NCBI RefSeq assembly: GCF_014931605.1
Contig: NZ_CP053382.1
Span: 2,480,001-2,544,000, forward strand
Direction of reading: 5' to 3'
Origin: Halomonas sp. MCCC 1A13316
GTDB lineage: Bacteria; Pseudomonadota; Gammaproteobacteria; Pseudomonadales; Halomonadaceae
Length of the DNA: 64,000 bases
The first letter of the stretch is position 1. Each line of letters starts with the position of its first letter. The notes under the pieces are model-generated. The model saw only the letters and a list, made by a program, of their open reading frames with translations, did not search any database and was not told the DNA's origin. Positions 1 through 9,146 of the stretch are shown here, one piece after another. A program made the translations under genes and the position numbers.

Positions 1-551
1 AGTTCCTCAGCATGGAGATCCGCCACGACACCATCGTAGCGGACGCCCCCCAAATCGGGATGCGTCAGGCTGCGCAGTTCGATATCTGGCGTGGGCTCCA
101 ATTCACCGACACGCCCTACCGGTACCACCCCGAGCTTCATGCGCCTGTAGCGGCGCCCCAGGAAGAAGGCCAAATAGAACCAGCCGAGGCTCATCAGGAA
201 ACTGACGAACAGAACCTGACGGGTGTACTCCTCGCGAGTAAAGAAGAGAATTGCGACTACCAATAAGTAAGCCACTGCTATAGTAGGGGCAATAAAGGCT
301 GATACACGCGCCCCCGGGAAGCGATGCATGCGGCGTAGCGTCCACAGGATACCTATAAAAGCCAGCACACATGCTATCAATGTGTTACTGCGATAAGGTG
401 GAAGATATTCCCAAAAACCCCAACCCCAGCGATCCCACGCAGGCAGGCCGACTATCAGAAGCGCGCCAACGATAAGCTGAAACGGCCACCCCAATAGCAG
501 CGCTTCATACCAACGAGAGTGTCGGCGCTCGTAGCGTATACGCTCTTTCAT
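1..551 (-). CDS. Sugar transferase (undecaprenyl-phosphate hexose-phosphate transferase type), N-terminal part, cut by window edge
   Basis: The reading frame opens with ATG at 551 (MKERIRYERRHS) and stays open to the left edge, giving about 183 residues. Four hydrophobic segments are visible, at roughly residues 22-39, 55-70, 80-105 and 112-130. They are followed by a basic stretch and a soluble linker (GVVPVGRVGELEPTPDIEL). This layout matches the membrane half of WcaJ/WbaP-type initiating transferases, which load the first sugar phosphate onto undecaprenyl phosphate at the inner membrane. The catalytic C-terminal domain lies outside the window, so the call rests on topology, remembered family resemblance and position at the end of the polysaccharide operon. 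Another membrane protein of the locus remains possible. Confidence 0.6.
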   Translation of the reverse strand, partial: MKERIRYERRHSRWYEALLLGWPFQLIVGALLIVGLPAWDRWGWGFWEYLPPYRSNTLIACVLAFIGILWTLRRMHRFPGARVSAFIAPTIAVAYLLVVAILFFTREEYTRQVLFVSFLMSLGWFYLAFFLGRRYRRMKLGVVPVGRVGELEPTPDIELRSLTHPDLGGVRYDGVVADLHAEE

Positions 552-631
552 TCCTATCTACTTTTCTAGATGGTTTCGGTGCATGCAGTCTAACGAAGAT
601 TTCTGCCTATTGCTCAAGAATTAATCCCAAG

Positions 632-1399
632 CTAGCTCAAACGAGCCTTTATAAACTGAGGAACCTTTGAGATATTTTTGCAGGGCAATGCCACCAAAGG
701 GTTAATTCCATTGTTACGCATCGCGGTGATGTCTTCTCGTGACTTCCGAAGAATCTGCCGGACACTGCCATTGCTGGCTCCACCCACCCGCATCTTGACC
801 AGCACTTCGGGGAGGTATGCGACTTTGAATTTCTCGTTCTTAAGATAACGAAGCATGGCATCGTAGTCACCAGCGATGCGGTAGGCCAAATCGAACCCCC
901 CCATCTCTTGATAGAGCTCACGTCTCATAAAGAAAGTTGGGTGCGGCGGCATCCAACCAAATTTCAATTTATCTCGATTAAAAGTACCAGCACTCCAGTG
1001 TCGTATCACTCGCTCGGTATTCGCCGCTTCGACGTACTGTAAGTCACCATACACCGCGCCCACACCAGGATCGTTGAAGCATGCCGCTACTCGGCTGAGC
1101 ACATCGGTATGAGCGTAAAGATCATCGGAATGCAAAAAGCCAATCACTTCACCACGAGCCTGGGCAATGCCCTTATTCAAGGCATCATAGATTCCGAAGT
1201 CAGGCTCTGAAACAAGAACATCGCTATCCCCAAGGGTACTACGAGCTATCACAACAGTCGCATCTTTTGAAGCTCCATCAATCACAACATGCTCGACATC
1301 AGACCAAGTCTGCTGTTTCAGAGTGACAATGGCCTCTCCAATAGTAGCCTGGCTGTTGAAGCAGGCGGTAATCACAGAAAACGTAAGAGGCTTATCCAT
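632..1399 (-). CDS. Family 2 glycosyltransferase (WcaE-like)
   Basis: This 255-residue protein has a GT-A fold signature. The N-terminus FSVITACFNSQATIGEAI is the nucleotide-binding strand, DGASKD lies near residues 41-46, and the DxD-like HSDD near 90-93 would bind the donor metal. No membrane segment is seen, so it probably works at the cytoplasmic face, adding one sugar to the lipid-linked repeat. Its ATG overlaps the manC stop by one base (TGATG), so the two are translationally coupled. Donor and acceptor cannot be read from sequence; GDP-mannose or GDP-fucose made by the adjacent genes are natural candidates. It is one of only two non-initiating glycosyltransferases visible in the locus. 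Confidence 0.9.
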   Translation of the reverse strand: MDKPLTFSVITACFNSQATIGEAIVTLKQQTWSDVEHVVIDGASKDATVVIARSTLGDSDVLVSEPDFGIYDALNKGIAQARGEVIGFLHSDDLYAHTDVLSRVAACFNDPGVGAVYGDLQYVEAANTERVIRHWSAGTFNRDKLKFGWMPPHPTFFMRRELYQEMGGFDLAYRIAGDYDAMLRYLKNEKFKVAYLPEVLVKMRVGGASNGSVRQILRKSREDITAMRNNGINPLVALPCKNISKVPQFIKARLS

Positions 1400-2805
1400 C
1401 AGCAGCGTCCGTAGCGGTCGTTAAAGCGAACTATATCATCTTCGCCCAGATAGGAACCCGACTGTACCTCAATAAGCTCCAACGGGATCTTGCCAGGATT
1501 TTCCAACGCATGTACTTGTCCAAGCGGGATATAAGTCGATTCGTCCTCTTTCACCAGGTAGCTCTTCTCGCCATTGGTAACCTTGGCGGTACCAGAAACC
1601 ACCACCCAATGTTCGGCGCGGTGGTGGTGCATCTGCACGGAGAGCTTGGCACCAGGCTTTACAGTGATCCGCTTAACCTGATAGCGGTGGCCATTTTCGA
1701 TGCTGTCATACACACCCCAGGGACGGTAGACCTCGCGATGGTTGTGATGCTCGCTCCGTCCTTCTGACTTGAGACGCTCGACGATGCGCTTGACCTCCTG
1801 CACACGACCCTTATGGGCCACCAGCACAGCATCCTTGGTTTCAACTACCACGAGATTCTCGACGCCAATCGTGGCGACCAGGCGATGATCCGCATGGATA
1901 AACAGGTCACTGCTATCTTCCATCAGCACATCGCCATGACAAGCGTTACCCTGCTCGTCACGCTTACTGACTTCCCACAGGGCCGACCATGACCCAATAT
2001 CGCTCCAGCCGGCGTCCAACGGCACCACACTGGCACGCTCCGTCCGCTCCATTACGGCATAGTCGATGGAGTCCTCCGGGCAGGCCTTGAAGGCTTCGGC
2101 ATCGAGCCGAATGAAGTCGAGATCCTGGTTGGCACCTGCCAAGGCCGCACGGCAGGCCTCGACCATAGCCGGTTGAAAACGCTCCAACTCTTCTAGATAG
2201 GACTTGGCTTGGAACAGAAACATGCCACTGTTCCAGTAATAGTCGCCAGTCGCCAGATAGCTCACGGCCGTGTCCCGGTCAGGTTTCTCAACAAAGCGGT
2301 GGACTCGATAACCATAATCGCCCTGCGTTTCCCCGCGCTGAATATAGCCGTAGCCAGTCTCAGGGTGGGTGGGTACTACACCAAAGGTCACCAAGTGACC
2401 CTGCTTCGCCAATGCTTGGGCCTGAATTACGCTTGAGTGAAAAGCGTGAACATCCTGAATCAGATGATCGGCAGCTAGCACAAGTAGGAGAGCTTCGGGC
2501 TCTTCAGCCATTGCCTGTAGCGCCGCCAAGGCAATCGCAGGAGCTGTATTGCGCCCTTCCGGTTCAAGCATGATGCGAGCATCGTGAAAGCCCTGCTGTC
2601 GCAATTGCTCGGCGATCAGGAAGCGGTGCTCTTCATTGCCGATCAACAGCGGGGCTGAGTGCTCAAGCGCCGCTAGCCGCTGCAAGGTTTCCTGCAGCAT
2701 GGTGAGCTTGCCGGTTAGCGGCAGGAACTGTTTGGGGTGGAGCTGGCGTGAAAGAGGCCACAGGCGCGAACCGCTTCCCCCGGCCATGATCACGGGCGTC
2801 AGCAT
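1399..2805 (-). CDS. manC: Mannose-1-phosphate guanylyltransferase / mannose-6-phosphate isomerase
   Basis: This bifunctional enzyme makes GDP-mannose from mannose-1-phosphate and GTP; the type II PMI domain also interconverts Fru-6-P and Man-6-P. The pyrophosphorylase signature [12 protein letters not shown] lies at residues 9-20. The C-terminal cupin has the metal-binding stretch [10 protein letters not shown] in the last ~85 residues. Length is 468 residues, normal for AlgA/ManC. The start is ATG at 2805, preceded by AAGGAG; the frame continues upstream to 2994, but that extension overlaps gmm and lacks family similarity. It supplies GDP-mannose to gmd and fcl just upstream in the operon. 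Confidence 0.95.
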   Translation of the reverse strand: MLTPVIMAGGSGSRLWPLSRQLHPKQFLPLTGKLTMLQETLQRLAALEHSAPLLIGNEEHRFLIAEQLRQQGFHDARIMLEPEGRNTAPAIALAALQAMAEEPEALLLVLAADHLIQDVHAFHSSVIQAQALAKQGHLVTFGVVPTHPETGYGYIQRGETQGDYGYRVHRFVEKPDRDTAVSYLATGDYYWNSGMFLFQAKSYLEELERFQPAMVEACRAALAGANQDLDFIRLDAEAFKACPEDSIDYAVMERTERASVVPLDAGWSDIGSWSALWEVSKRDEQGNACHGDVLMEDSSDLFIHADHRLVATIGVENLVVVETKDAVLVAHKGRVQEVKRIVERLKSEGRSEHHNHREVYRPWGVYDSIENGHRYQVKRITVKPGAKLSVQMHHHRAEHWVVVSGTAKVTNGEKSYLVKEDESTYIPLGQVHALENPGKIPLELIEVQSGSYLGEDDIVRFNDRYGRC

Positions 2806-2818
2806 TGGGGGAATCTCC

Positions 2819-3346
2819 TTATTCAAAGGGTTTGGGCTGGTGAGAGTTAAGTGGCGGCAGAGCCGAGACAGCTGGTAAGTAGGCTTGCGTGTAGGGGTGT
2901 ACGGATGCATCCCGGCCGATATCACTGGGGGTCCACCACCGGTATCGATCGTGTTGCTGGCGCGGCAAAGATTCGAGCTCCAGCGATAGCGCACACTGGT
3001 ATGCCAGCACTACATAGTGAGTCGACAGATCTTGGGCAAGCACGCTATCTGCGTAAAAATGCTCATAAATGCCCAGAAAACGCATGTCGACCAGTACCTT
3101 GGGACAACCGAGTTCCTCGGTAGTAAGACGCCAAGCAGCGGCTGCTAGCGGCTCATTCTTGCGCACTCGCCCGCCCGGCACGAACCAATAACCCTGAGCT
3201 GGACGATTCTGCCGTTGGCCAAGCAACCACTCACCTTCAGAATTGGTCACTACAAAGTCCAAAGAGATCAGCGGAGTGTGGGCCACAACCTGGCCAAAGG
3301 CATCGTCGCTCAACCAACCTCGAGGCGAAATCTGCTTTTCATCCAT
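2819..3346 (-). CDS. gmm: GDP-mannose mannosyl hydrolase (Nudix-like)
   Basis: This 175-residue protein has the shortened Nudix-type signature of the GDPMH family ([20 protein letters not shown], about residues 57-76, then EELG). These enzymes hydrolyse GDP-mannose, and to a lesser extent GDP-glucose, to GDP and the sugar with inversion, and are thought to balance GDP-sugar pools. The gene lies 5 bp after fcl and 13 bp before manC, the usual arrangement in GDP-fucose gene sets (wcaG-wcaH-manC in colanic acid loci). Assignment is firm at family level. Confidence 0.88.
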   Translation of the reverse strand: MDEKQISPRGWLSDDAFGQVVAHTPLISLDFVVTNSEGEWLLGQRQNRPAQGYWFVPGGRVRKNEPLAAAAWRLTTEELGCPKVLVDMRFLGIYEHFYADSVLAQDLSTHYVVLAYQCALSLELESLPRQQHDRYRWWTPSDIGRDASVHPYTQAYLPAVSALPPLNSHQPKPFE

Positions 3347-3351
3347 CGGTT

Positions 3352-4326
3352 TTAACCGCGGAAACGGTTCTGGTTTTCAAGGAACCACTGGTAGGCATCC
3401 TGAAGGCCCGCCTCTAGCGTAATACCTGCTTGCCATCCCAACGCGTTTAGCCGCGAGACATCCAACAGCTTGCGCGGGGTGCCATCGGGTTTGCTGGCAT
3501 CAAAGCGCAGCTCGCCTGTATAGCCGGTGACCCGCTTGATGGTCTCCGCCAACTCACGGATGGTGCAATCCACTCCAGTACCAACATTGATATGTGAAAG
3601 CATCGGTTCGGTATGTGCCGCATAGGTATCTGCATCCAGTTCCATCACATGCACGCTGGCCGCGGCCATATCATCCACATGCAGGAATTCACGCATCGGC
3701 GTCCCGCTTCCCCACACCACGACTTCTGGGTCTTCGTTGACCTTCGCTTCATGGAAACGACGCAACAGCGCAGGAATGACATGGGAGTTTTCAGGGTGAA
3801 AGTTGTCGTTGGGGCCATAGAGGTTAGTGGGCATGACACTACGGTAATCGTGGCCGTGCTGCCGATTGTAGCTCTCGCAGAGTTTGATGCCAGCGATCTT
3901 GGCTATGGCATAGGGCTCGTTGGTAGGCTCGAGCATTCCAGTCAGCAGAGCATCTTCGCGCATAGGTTGTTCGGCATGCTTGGGGTAGATGCATGACGAA
4001 CCCAGAAACAGCAGACGGTGCACGCCCGTTTGGTGGGCAGCATGGATGACGTTGGCCTCGATCATAAGGTTCTGATAAAGAAACTCGGCAGGAAAGGTGT
4101 TATTGGCATGGATGCCCCCCACCTTGGCCGCAGCCAGATAGACCTGATCGATTGCGTGACGTGCAAAGAAAGCCTGCACCTGTGGCTGAGCGGTCAGATC
4201 AAGCTCGTCGCGCGAGGCGGTTAGGATGTTGGAATAGCCCAGCGCCTGCAAGCGGCGCACAATAGCAGAACCCACCATACCACGATGGCCGGCAACGAAT
4301 ATTCTCTGGTGCAGCTTATCTTCCAT
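3352..4326 (-). CDS. fcl: GDP-L-fucose synthase
   Basis: This is the short-chain dehydrogenase that epimerises and reduces GDP-4-keto-6-deoxymannose to GDP-L-fucose with NADPH. Visible features are the Rossmann loop GHRGMVGS (residues 13-20), GSSCIYP with the catalytic Ser near 110, and the Y139-x3-K143 pair (EPYAIAK). Length is 324 residues, typical of WcaG. The start is ATG at 4326, two bases after the gmd stop, with a GGAGGG ribosome site inside the end of gmd. The in-frame extension to 4425 runs through gmd and is not used. With gmd it completes GDP-fucose synthesis. Confidence 0.95.
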   Translation of the reverse strand: MEDKLHQRIFVAGHRGMVGSAIVRRLQALGYSNILTASRDELDLTAQPQVQAFFARHAIDQVYLAAAKVGGIHANNTFPAEFLYQNLMIEANVIHAAHQTGVHRLLFLGSSCIYPKHAEQPMREDALLTGMLEPTNEPYAIAKIAGIKLCESYNRQHGHDYRSVMPTNLYGPNDNFHPENSHVIPALLRRFHEAKVNEDPEVVVWGSGTPMREFLHVDDMAAASVHVMELDADTYAAHTEPMLSHINVGTGVDCTIRELAETIKRVTGYTGELRFDASKPDGTPRKLLDVSRLNALGWQAGITLEAGLQDAYQWFLENQNRFRG

Positions 4327-4328
4327 GC

Positions 4329-5456
4329 TCAGCCCTCCACGGTGACCGGTATCTCGTATCCATGTTGCTTGAGCAAGGCATGCCGCTTGGCCACCTTGAG
4401 GTCTTCGGCCACCATCTCGGCACACATCTCTTCAACGGTGATTTCAGGCACCCAGCCTAATTTAGCCTTAGCCTTGCTGGGATCGCCGAGCAGCGTCTCT
4501 ACCTCCGCGGGACGAAAATAGCGAGGGTCGACCCGTACGATCACATCACCCACTTGAAGTGCTGGCACCTGCTCGCCTTGGATGTTCTCTACAATGGCGA
4601 CTTCATCAACACCCTGCCCTTCAAAACGCAGTGTGATGCCCAACTCTTCTGCACTCATGCGAATGAAGTCACGCACCGCGATCTGTTTACCGGTAGCAAT
4701 CACGAAGTCCTCAGCCTCGTCCTGCTGCAGCATCATCCACTGCATGCGAACGTAGTCCTTGGCATGCCCCCAGTCGCGCAGCGCATCCATGTTACCCATA
4801 TAGAGGCATGCTTCGAGACCTTGCGCAATGTTAGCTAACCCGCGGGTGATCTTGCGGGTAACAAAGGTTTCACCCCTGCGCGGAGACTCATGGTTAAACA
4901 AGATGCCATTGCATGCATACATGCCGTAGGATTCACGATAATTCACTGTGATCCAGTAGGCGTATAGCTTAGCAGCAGCGTAAGGTGAACGAGGATAGAA
5001 TGGTGTAGTTTCGCGCTGCGGGGTTTCCTGCACTTGGCCGAACAGCTCTGAAGTAGACGCCTGATAAAAGCGAGTCTTCTTCTCCAGACCTAATAGACGA
5101 ATCGCTTCAAGGATTCGCAGAGTACCCAGGGCATCTACATCAGCGGTGTACTCGGGGGATTCGAAGCTCACCGCGACGTGCGACTGTGCCGCCAGATTGT
5201 AAACCTCATCCGGCTGCACCTGCTGAATGATCCGTGTCAGGTTCGAGGAATCCGAAAGATCGCCATAGTGCAGTACGAAATTCTGGTTTTCCACGTGTGG
5301 ATCTTGGTAGATATGGTCAACCCGTTGGGTATTGAACAGTGAAGCACGGCGCTTGATACCATGGACTTCATAGCCTTTCGCAAGTAACAACTCAGCCAAA
5401 TATGATCCATCTTGGCCTGTCACACCCGTTATTAAAGCTACCTTATGCTTTTTCAT
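4329..5456 (-). CDS. gmd: GDP-mannose 4,6-dehydratase
   Basis: This enzyme converts GDP-mannose to GDP-4-keto-6-deoxymannose, the branch point to GDP-fucose. The NADP-binding loop TGVTGQDGS (residues 10-18), STSELFG (134-140) and Y159-x3-K163 (YAAAK) are all present, as is the [15 protein letters not shown] segment characteristic of Gmd. Length is 375 residues, as usual. The start overlaps the end of the wzy-like frame by 14 bp. GC content appears much higher than in the wzy gene next to it, marking a composition boundary at about 5.45 kb. Confidence 0.96.
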   Translation of the reverse strand: MKKHKVALITGVTGQDGSYLAELLLAKGYEVHGIKRRASLFNTQRVDHIYQDPHVENQNFVLHYGDLSDSSNLTRIIQQVQPDEVYNLAAQSHVAVSFESPEYTADVDALGTLRILEAIRLLGLEKKTRFYQASTSELFGQVQETPQRETTPFYPRSPYAAAKLYAYWITVNYRESYGMYACNGILFNHESPRRGETFVTRKITRGLANIAQGLEACLYMGNMDALRDWGHAKDYVRMQWMMLQQDEAEDFVIATGKQIAVRDFIRMSAEELGITLRFEGQGVDEVAIVENIQGEQVPALQVGDVIVRVDPRYFRPAEVETLLGDPSKAKAKLGWVPEITVEEMCAEMVAEDLKVAKRHALLKQHGYEIPVTVEG

Positions 5457-6566
5457 TACTAATCACTCTCATCCTTGCCAAAGAATTACCCATCAGGAAA
5501 TACATTAAATATCCCAGAGGCCATGTATAGTAAATATTTGTAGTAAGGGAAGCCAAAAGCAAAACACTTAAAAATGTTCTAGCCTCACCTCGCGCAGACA
5601 AAACACATATAAAAAACAAACCATACCAAACAACAGAAAAAAATAAGCCACCATATAAGATTTTGGAAAAAAAGCCATTATCTATCGAGAATGGGGATGT
5701 GTCGTAATTAAAAACATTAATGTCACGGAAAAATTCATGATACATATTAAACCTTATAAACAAACTTTCTAGATCAAACGCTCTGATTTTACCAAGCCAT
5801 TCTTCTGACGGTTCAAACAAAAACAAATAGCAGATGAACGAAGCAAGGGTGAAAGAAAATAAAATAATATAAAATGCAGATCTTTTGTCCAAACGAAACT
5901 GAAATACCAAGTGAGCAGCGACAACTATTGAAGATATAACATAAGCCGTCTTCGAGCCAGTTAAAAAAATACAAAGCAATGCAATGGCCGCATAATAATA
6001 TTTGCGGTCATTCAGCGAAGCCAAGAGAAACAAAGAAGCAGCAATACCTGATATGTTTGGATTGACGAAAATCCCAAAGGGACGATAATATTGATTATAG
6101 TCAAATTTGGAAAAAAGAGACCACCCAGCACAAAAAAATCAACAAAAACAAAAAAGCAATTAACTACAGAAAAAAAATAAAAAAATCGCCTAAAAATTAC
6201 CCAATCGTACCGATACCCTACAAATAAAAACAAAGAAGGAAGAAAAACAGTCATAAAGACTTTATATTCACCCATCAAAAGCCGCGGCAATGAAAAAAGA
6301 ACAATATTCATGATCAAAATAGAAAGCATTATTAATGCTAAGTAGTTAAATTGCCTTAAAGAAAAAATAGAGCCAATGACAATCAAGCAAGCAAAGAGCG
6401 AGCGCAATACAACCAACCAAGAAACCTCTCCAGAATAATGTAACTCGGGATAAAAGTAGTATAAAATGGGATGCAAGACAAAAACAACAAGACTTGCAAA
6501 TATTATAATGTCAAAAAAATTTCTTGCCCCCACTGTTTTACGAATCTGCGGAAAATTTTGCATCAT
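5443..6566 (-). pseudogene. wzy: O-antigen polymerase-like (Wzy) gene interrupted by a frameshift
   Basis: Two overlapping hydrophobic frames together make one polytopic membrane protein. The upstream frame, from ATG 6566 (or GTG 6623), ends shortly after LFFPNL; the downstream frame carries RPFGIFVNPNISGI, a motif typical of Wzy/ligase proteins, and runs to 5443. A change equivalent to restoring one base would join them. The candidate sites are a run of six A (6111-6116) or seven A (6132-6138) on the plus strand. The second reads T TTT TTT in the coding frame, a classical slippery heptamer. The gene is visibly AT-rich. Position next to a glycosyltransferase and in the wzx cassette supports Wzy. 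It may be broken, mis-sequenced, or rescued by slippage. Confidence 0.75.
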
Positions 6567-7455
6567 CCACGTATCCCAATATTTCTGCAGAAGGTGAAAA
6601 AGGAGTAGAATAAAGTTTAACACTTTTCTTTTCGAATTTTTCCTTTATTAAAGCCAGCATCTCCTGTATACCGACCTCACCAAATCGTAGGCTTGTTTTA
6701 TGAGGCTTATATTTTTCTTCTCCATGTTGGTTTTCAGTCCTATCACTACATCCTAGGGCAATCGCACTCACCAAGTCCTCTCCATAAAAATGAGCCCCCC
6801 CAAAATCTAAACCATGTATAATTATTTCTTCGAAGCCCATATGGTATGCAAAAAATATCAGACCAATAGCACTACTATAAGCTTGAGGCACATAACCGTG
6901 ATCTTCCATCATTTTATCAACACAATACTCCAAACTTTCATTACTTAGAATTCTGTAGTGCTTATCCTTAATAAAGAGACTTTTTTTAGAATAAAGACTT
7001 GATATAAGCTTAACATTGTTTTTTATCTCGGATAGGTTTTTAAAAACAACTATGGAATTTTCGAAAACCGAGTGCCGCCTAAGCCCATAATAAATAAGAG
7101 CAGTGTTATCTGAGAATACATGATTTTTATATGATGCATTCTCTACAAAGTGCAGGTCAGGAGAATTAAACTTTAAGTATGAAAAATTAAAACCAATAAC
7201 GAACTCCTTTTCAGTATTTATAGTGCAAAACGAATGATTGAGACTCCAGCCCGACCCTAGAATATGACATCGGCGTGGAAGCCGGTCATTTCTAAGCGAA
7301 GAAATATTGAATTCATGCATCCCAGAAAAACGCAGATAGCAACATCTTAAATATTGTATTAGCGATTCAAAAAGCAACACAGAAATAATAAAACAGCGCT
7401 GATAAAAAAAAGGAAGTTTAAACAGTAGTTCTTTAATGGAAAGCTTAATGGGCAT
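6538..7455 (-). CDS. GT42 (CstI/CstII sialyltransferase)-like glycosyltransferase, candidate pseudaminyltransferase
   Basis: This 305-residue AT-rich gene is not a standard GT2/GT4 enzyme. Several stretches line up by eye with Campylobacter CstII: LGSGWSLNHS (about 66-75) with the donor loop GNGPSL; SSAIGLIFFAYHMGFEEIII followed by HGLDF (about 194-218) with TSGVYMCATAVALGYKSIYI followed by SGIDF; and KPHKTSLR near residue 252, whose His would match the catalytic base. GT42 enzymes transfer sialic acid from CMP-Neu5Ac. Here the only nonulosonate made is pseudaminic acid, so CMP-Pse is the likely donor. The first ~55 residues form a hydrophobic extension that may anchor it to the membrane. It overlaps pseI by 11 bp. 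The alignment is from memory and needs a structural check; the related MptE-like/DUF115 fold is the main alternative. Confidence 0.6.
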   Translation of the reverse strand: MPIKLSIKELLFKLPFFYQRCFIISVLLFESLIQYLRCCYLRFSGMHEFNISSLRNDRLPRRCHILGSGWSLNHSFCTINTEKEFVIGFNFSYLKFNSPDLHFVENASYKNHVFSDNTALIYYGLRRHSVFENSIVVFKNLSEIKNNVKLISSLYSKKSLFIKDKHYRILSNESLEYCVDKMMEDHGYVPQAYSSAIGLIFFAYHMGFEEIIIHGLDFGGAHFYGEDLVSAIALGCSDRTENQHGEEKYKPHKTSLRFGEVGIQEMLALIKEKFEKKSVKLYSTPFSPSAEILGYVDDAKFSADS

Positions 7456-8497
7456 CAAAATCTTCTCTTTTAACAGGCTCGTACTTATTGATTTTCTTCA
7501 ACACCTTTACACCTATTATGTTTTTAAACTCCTTTGGTGACATACCAAACCCCGGCCTAACACTACGGATAGAATCAGCCGTTATTACTTCCCCCACATC
7601 CAGATTCTTGACGTAATACAGTGAGCGACGAAACTGGATATTGCTTTGCTCGCTTGACTTTCTTCCATAATCAATCTGGCCCACCGCTTGCCAGGCGGTA
7701 TTTGCATCGCGACAGAGCGCGGCAAGTTCTGTCGGCTCTAGAGAGAAACTATCATCAGGTCCGCCACCATTACGATTTAGTGTAAAGTGCTTTTCGATCA
7801 GACTAGCGCCTAATGCCACACTTGAAATAGCCGTTGTATTGTCGATGGTGTGGTCGGAAAGCCCAGTCACCAACCCGAAGCGCTCAATCATATCGGGGAT
7901 GGTACGCAAATTATAGTCTTCTGGTGGTGCCGGGTAGCCGCTGACACAGTGCAAGATGGCTAGCTGCTTACAGCCGGCTCCTCGGGCAGCGTCAATAGCT
8001 TCCTGTATCTCCTCGGCGTCGGCCATACCAGTAGAGATGATCATCGGCTTACCGGTCTGGGCAACGTACTCAATTAATGGAAGATCGACCGCCTCGAATG
8101 AAGCAATCTTATAGGCTGGGGCGCCAAGCTCTTCCAGCAGATCCACAGCGGTAGTATCAAACGGGGAGCTGAAGACCGTAATGCCGAGCTTGCGGGCATG
8201 CTCGAAAAGTGGTTTGTGCCATTCCCAAGGTGTGTGTGCCCATTGATAAAGCTCATAAAGCGTACGCCCTTTCCACAACCCTTCTGTGATCTGGAAGTCT
8301 GGCAGGTCACTATTCAGGGTGATGGTATCTGGCCGGTACGTCTGCAGCTTGATGGCATCGGCGCCAGCTCGCTTGGCTTCCTCAATTATCTTGAATGCTG
8401 TATCGATACTGCCATTATGGTTGGCCGATAACTCGGCAATGATATATGGAGGCTGTTCGGAACCGATCACTCGGCCGTCAATATTAATCGTCGTCAT
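7445..8497 (-). CDS. pseI: Pseudaminic acid synthase
   Basis: This NeuB-family enzyme condenses the 6-deoxy-diamino-altrose sugar with phosphoenolpyruvate to give pseudaminic acid. AELSANHNGS (residues 21-30) and ADAIKLQTY are the NeuB N-terminal hallmarks, and IEKHFTLNRNGGGPDDSFSL is the form seen in PseI rather than NeuB or LegI. The last ~65 residues are an antifreeze-like SAF domain. Length is 350 residues, normal. The gene overlaps the upstream formyltransferase gene by 14 bp and the downstream GT42-like gene by 11 bp, so synthesis and transfer are tightly coupled. Confidence 0.94.
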   Translation of the reverse strand: MTTINIDGRVIGSEQPPYIIAELSANHNGSIDTAFKIIEEAKRAGADAIKLQTYRPDTITLNSDLPDFQITEGLWKGRTLYELYQWAHTPWEWHKPLFEHARKLGITVFSSPFDTTAVDLLEELGAPAYKIASFEAVDLPLIEYVAQTGKPMIISTGMADAEEIQEAIDAARGAGCKQLAILHCVSGYPAPPEDYNLRTIPDMIERFGLVTGLSDHTIDNTTAISSVALGASLIEKHFTLNRNGGGPDDSFSLEPTELAALCRDANTAWQAVGQIDYGRKSSEQSNIQFRRSLYYVKNLDVGEVITADSIRSVRPGFGMSPKEFKNIIGVKVLKKINKYEPVKREDFDAH

Positions 8498-9143
8498 GTT
8501 CTGTCACCTTCTTGAGTACGATGGTATATGTGTGGCCGTGCAAGCGAAAGAACGCCGGATATCGCTGCGAGTCCATGACCCGGATCGTTGGGAACAGGTC
8601 ACGTAGAGGTCGAGATGGGTCGACCTCGCTATCTGCTGGCGTGCGCTTGCGATAATACGTCGGTGTAATGTGTAAGGGTTGGGGCGCAGGCTCGCCTCCC
8701 GCCGAGATCATCGTCAACGCCTCGTCCATCAGCTCCAGTTCCGTGTCGAACAGCAAACCGTGAATCTCGTCATGCAGTGCGTGAGCCGGCACTGGGAAAG
8801 TCCGCTTGGCCCAGATGGCCCCCGTGTCTACGCCATCTTCGGCATCAAGCAGGCTCACCGTGATGGCCTCGGCCCCCTCGAGCAGGGCCCAGATGTGTGG
8901 GCTCCAGCCACGGCCATGCGGCAGGTCGCTGGCATGCAGTACCAGAGTGTGCCGATAGCGTGCCCGGGTGGCGGCATCAATGATCTGGCTGCAAGAGACG
9001 AGGAATAATACATCCCCGCCGGGGAGTTCGCCTTTATCTCGGCAAAAGGTAACATCATGATCCTGCTGATGCTGCGCCTGCCAACGGGCCAACCAGGCGT
9101 TGACGGGATGCTCAGGATTTGTGCAAAGAAGCGTGATCTGCAT
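8484..9143 (-). CDS. Formyltransferase-family protein in the PseH position
   Basis: This 219-residue protein has a formyl_trans_N-type core: LVLHASDLPHGRGWSPH (residues 67-83), then GVDTGAI (104-110), where His70 and Asp106 match the catalytic His and Asp of Fmt/ArnA. The usual catalytic Asn two residues before the His is replaced by Val68. Family members use 10-formyl-tetrahydrofolate to formylate sugar amines. No GNAT acetyltransferase (PseH) is seen in the cluster, and this gene occupies the slot between pseG and pseI, so it may modify the C4 amine that becomes N7 of pseudaminic acid. Function is inferred from context; the missing Asn leaves open a different acyl donor or a non-catalytic role. 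Confidence 0.7.
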   Translation of the reverse strand: MQITLLCTNPEHPVNAWLARWQAQHQQDHDVTFCRDKGELPGGDVLFLVSCSQIIDAATRARYRHTLVLHASDLPHGRGWSPHIWALLEGAEAITVSLLDAEDGVDTGAIWAKRTFPVPAHALHDEIHGLLFDTELELMDEALTMISAGGEPAPQPLHITPTYYRKRTPADSEVDPSRPLRDLFPTIRVMDSQRYPAFFRLHGHTYTIVLKKVTEHDDD

Positions 9144-9146
9144 AGG

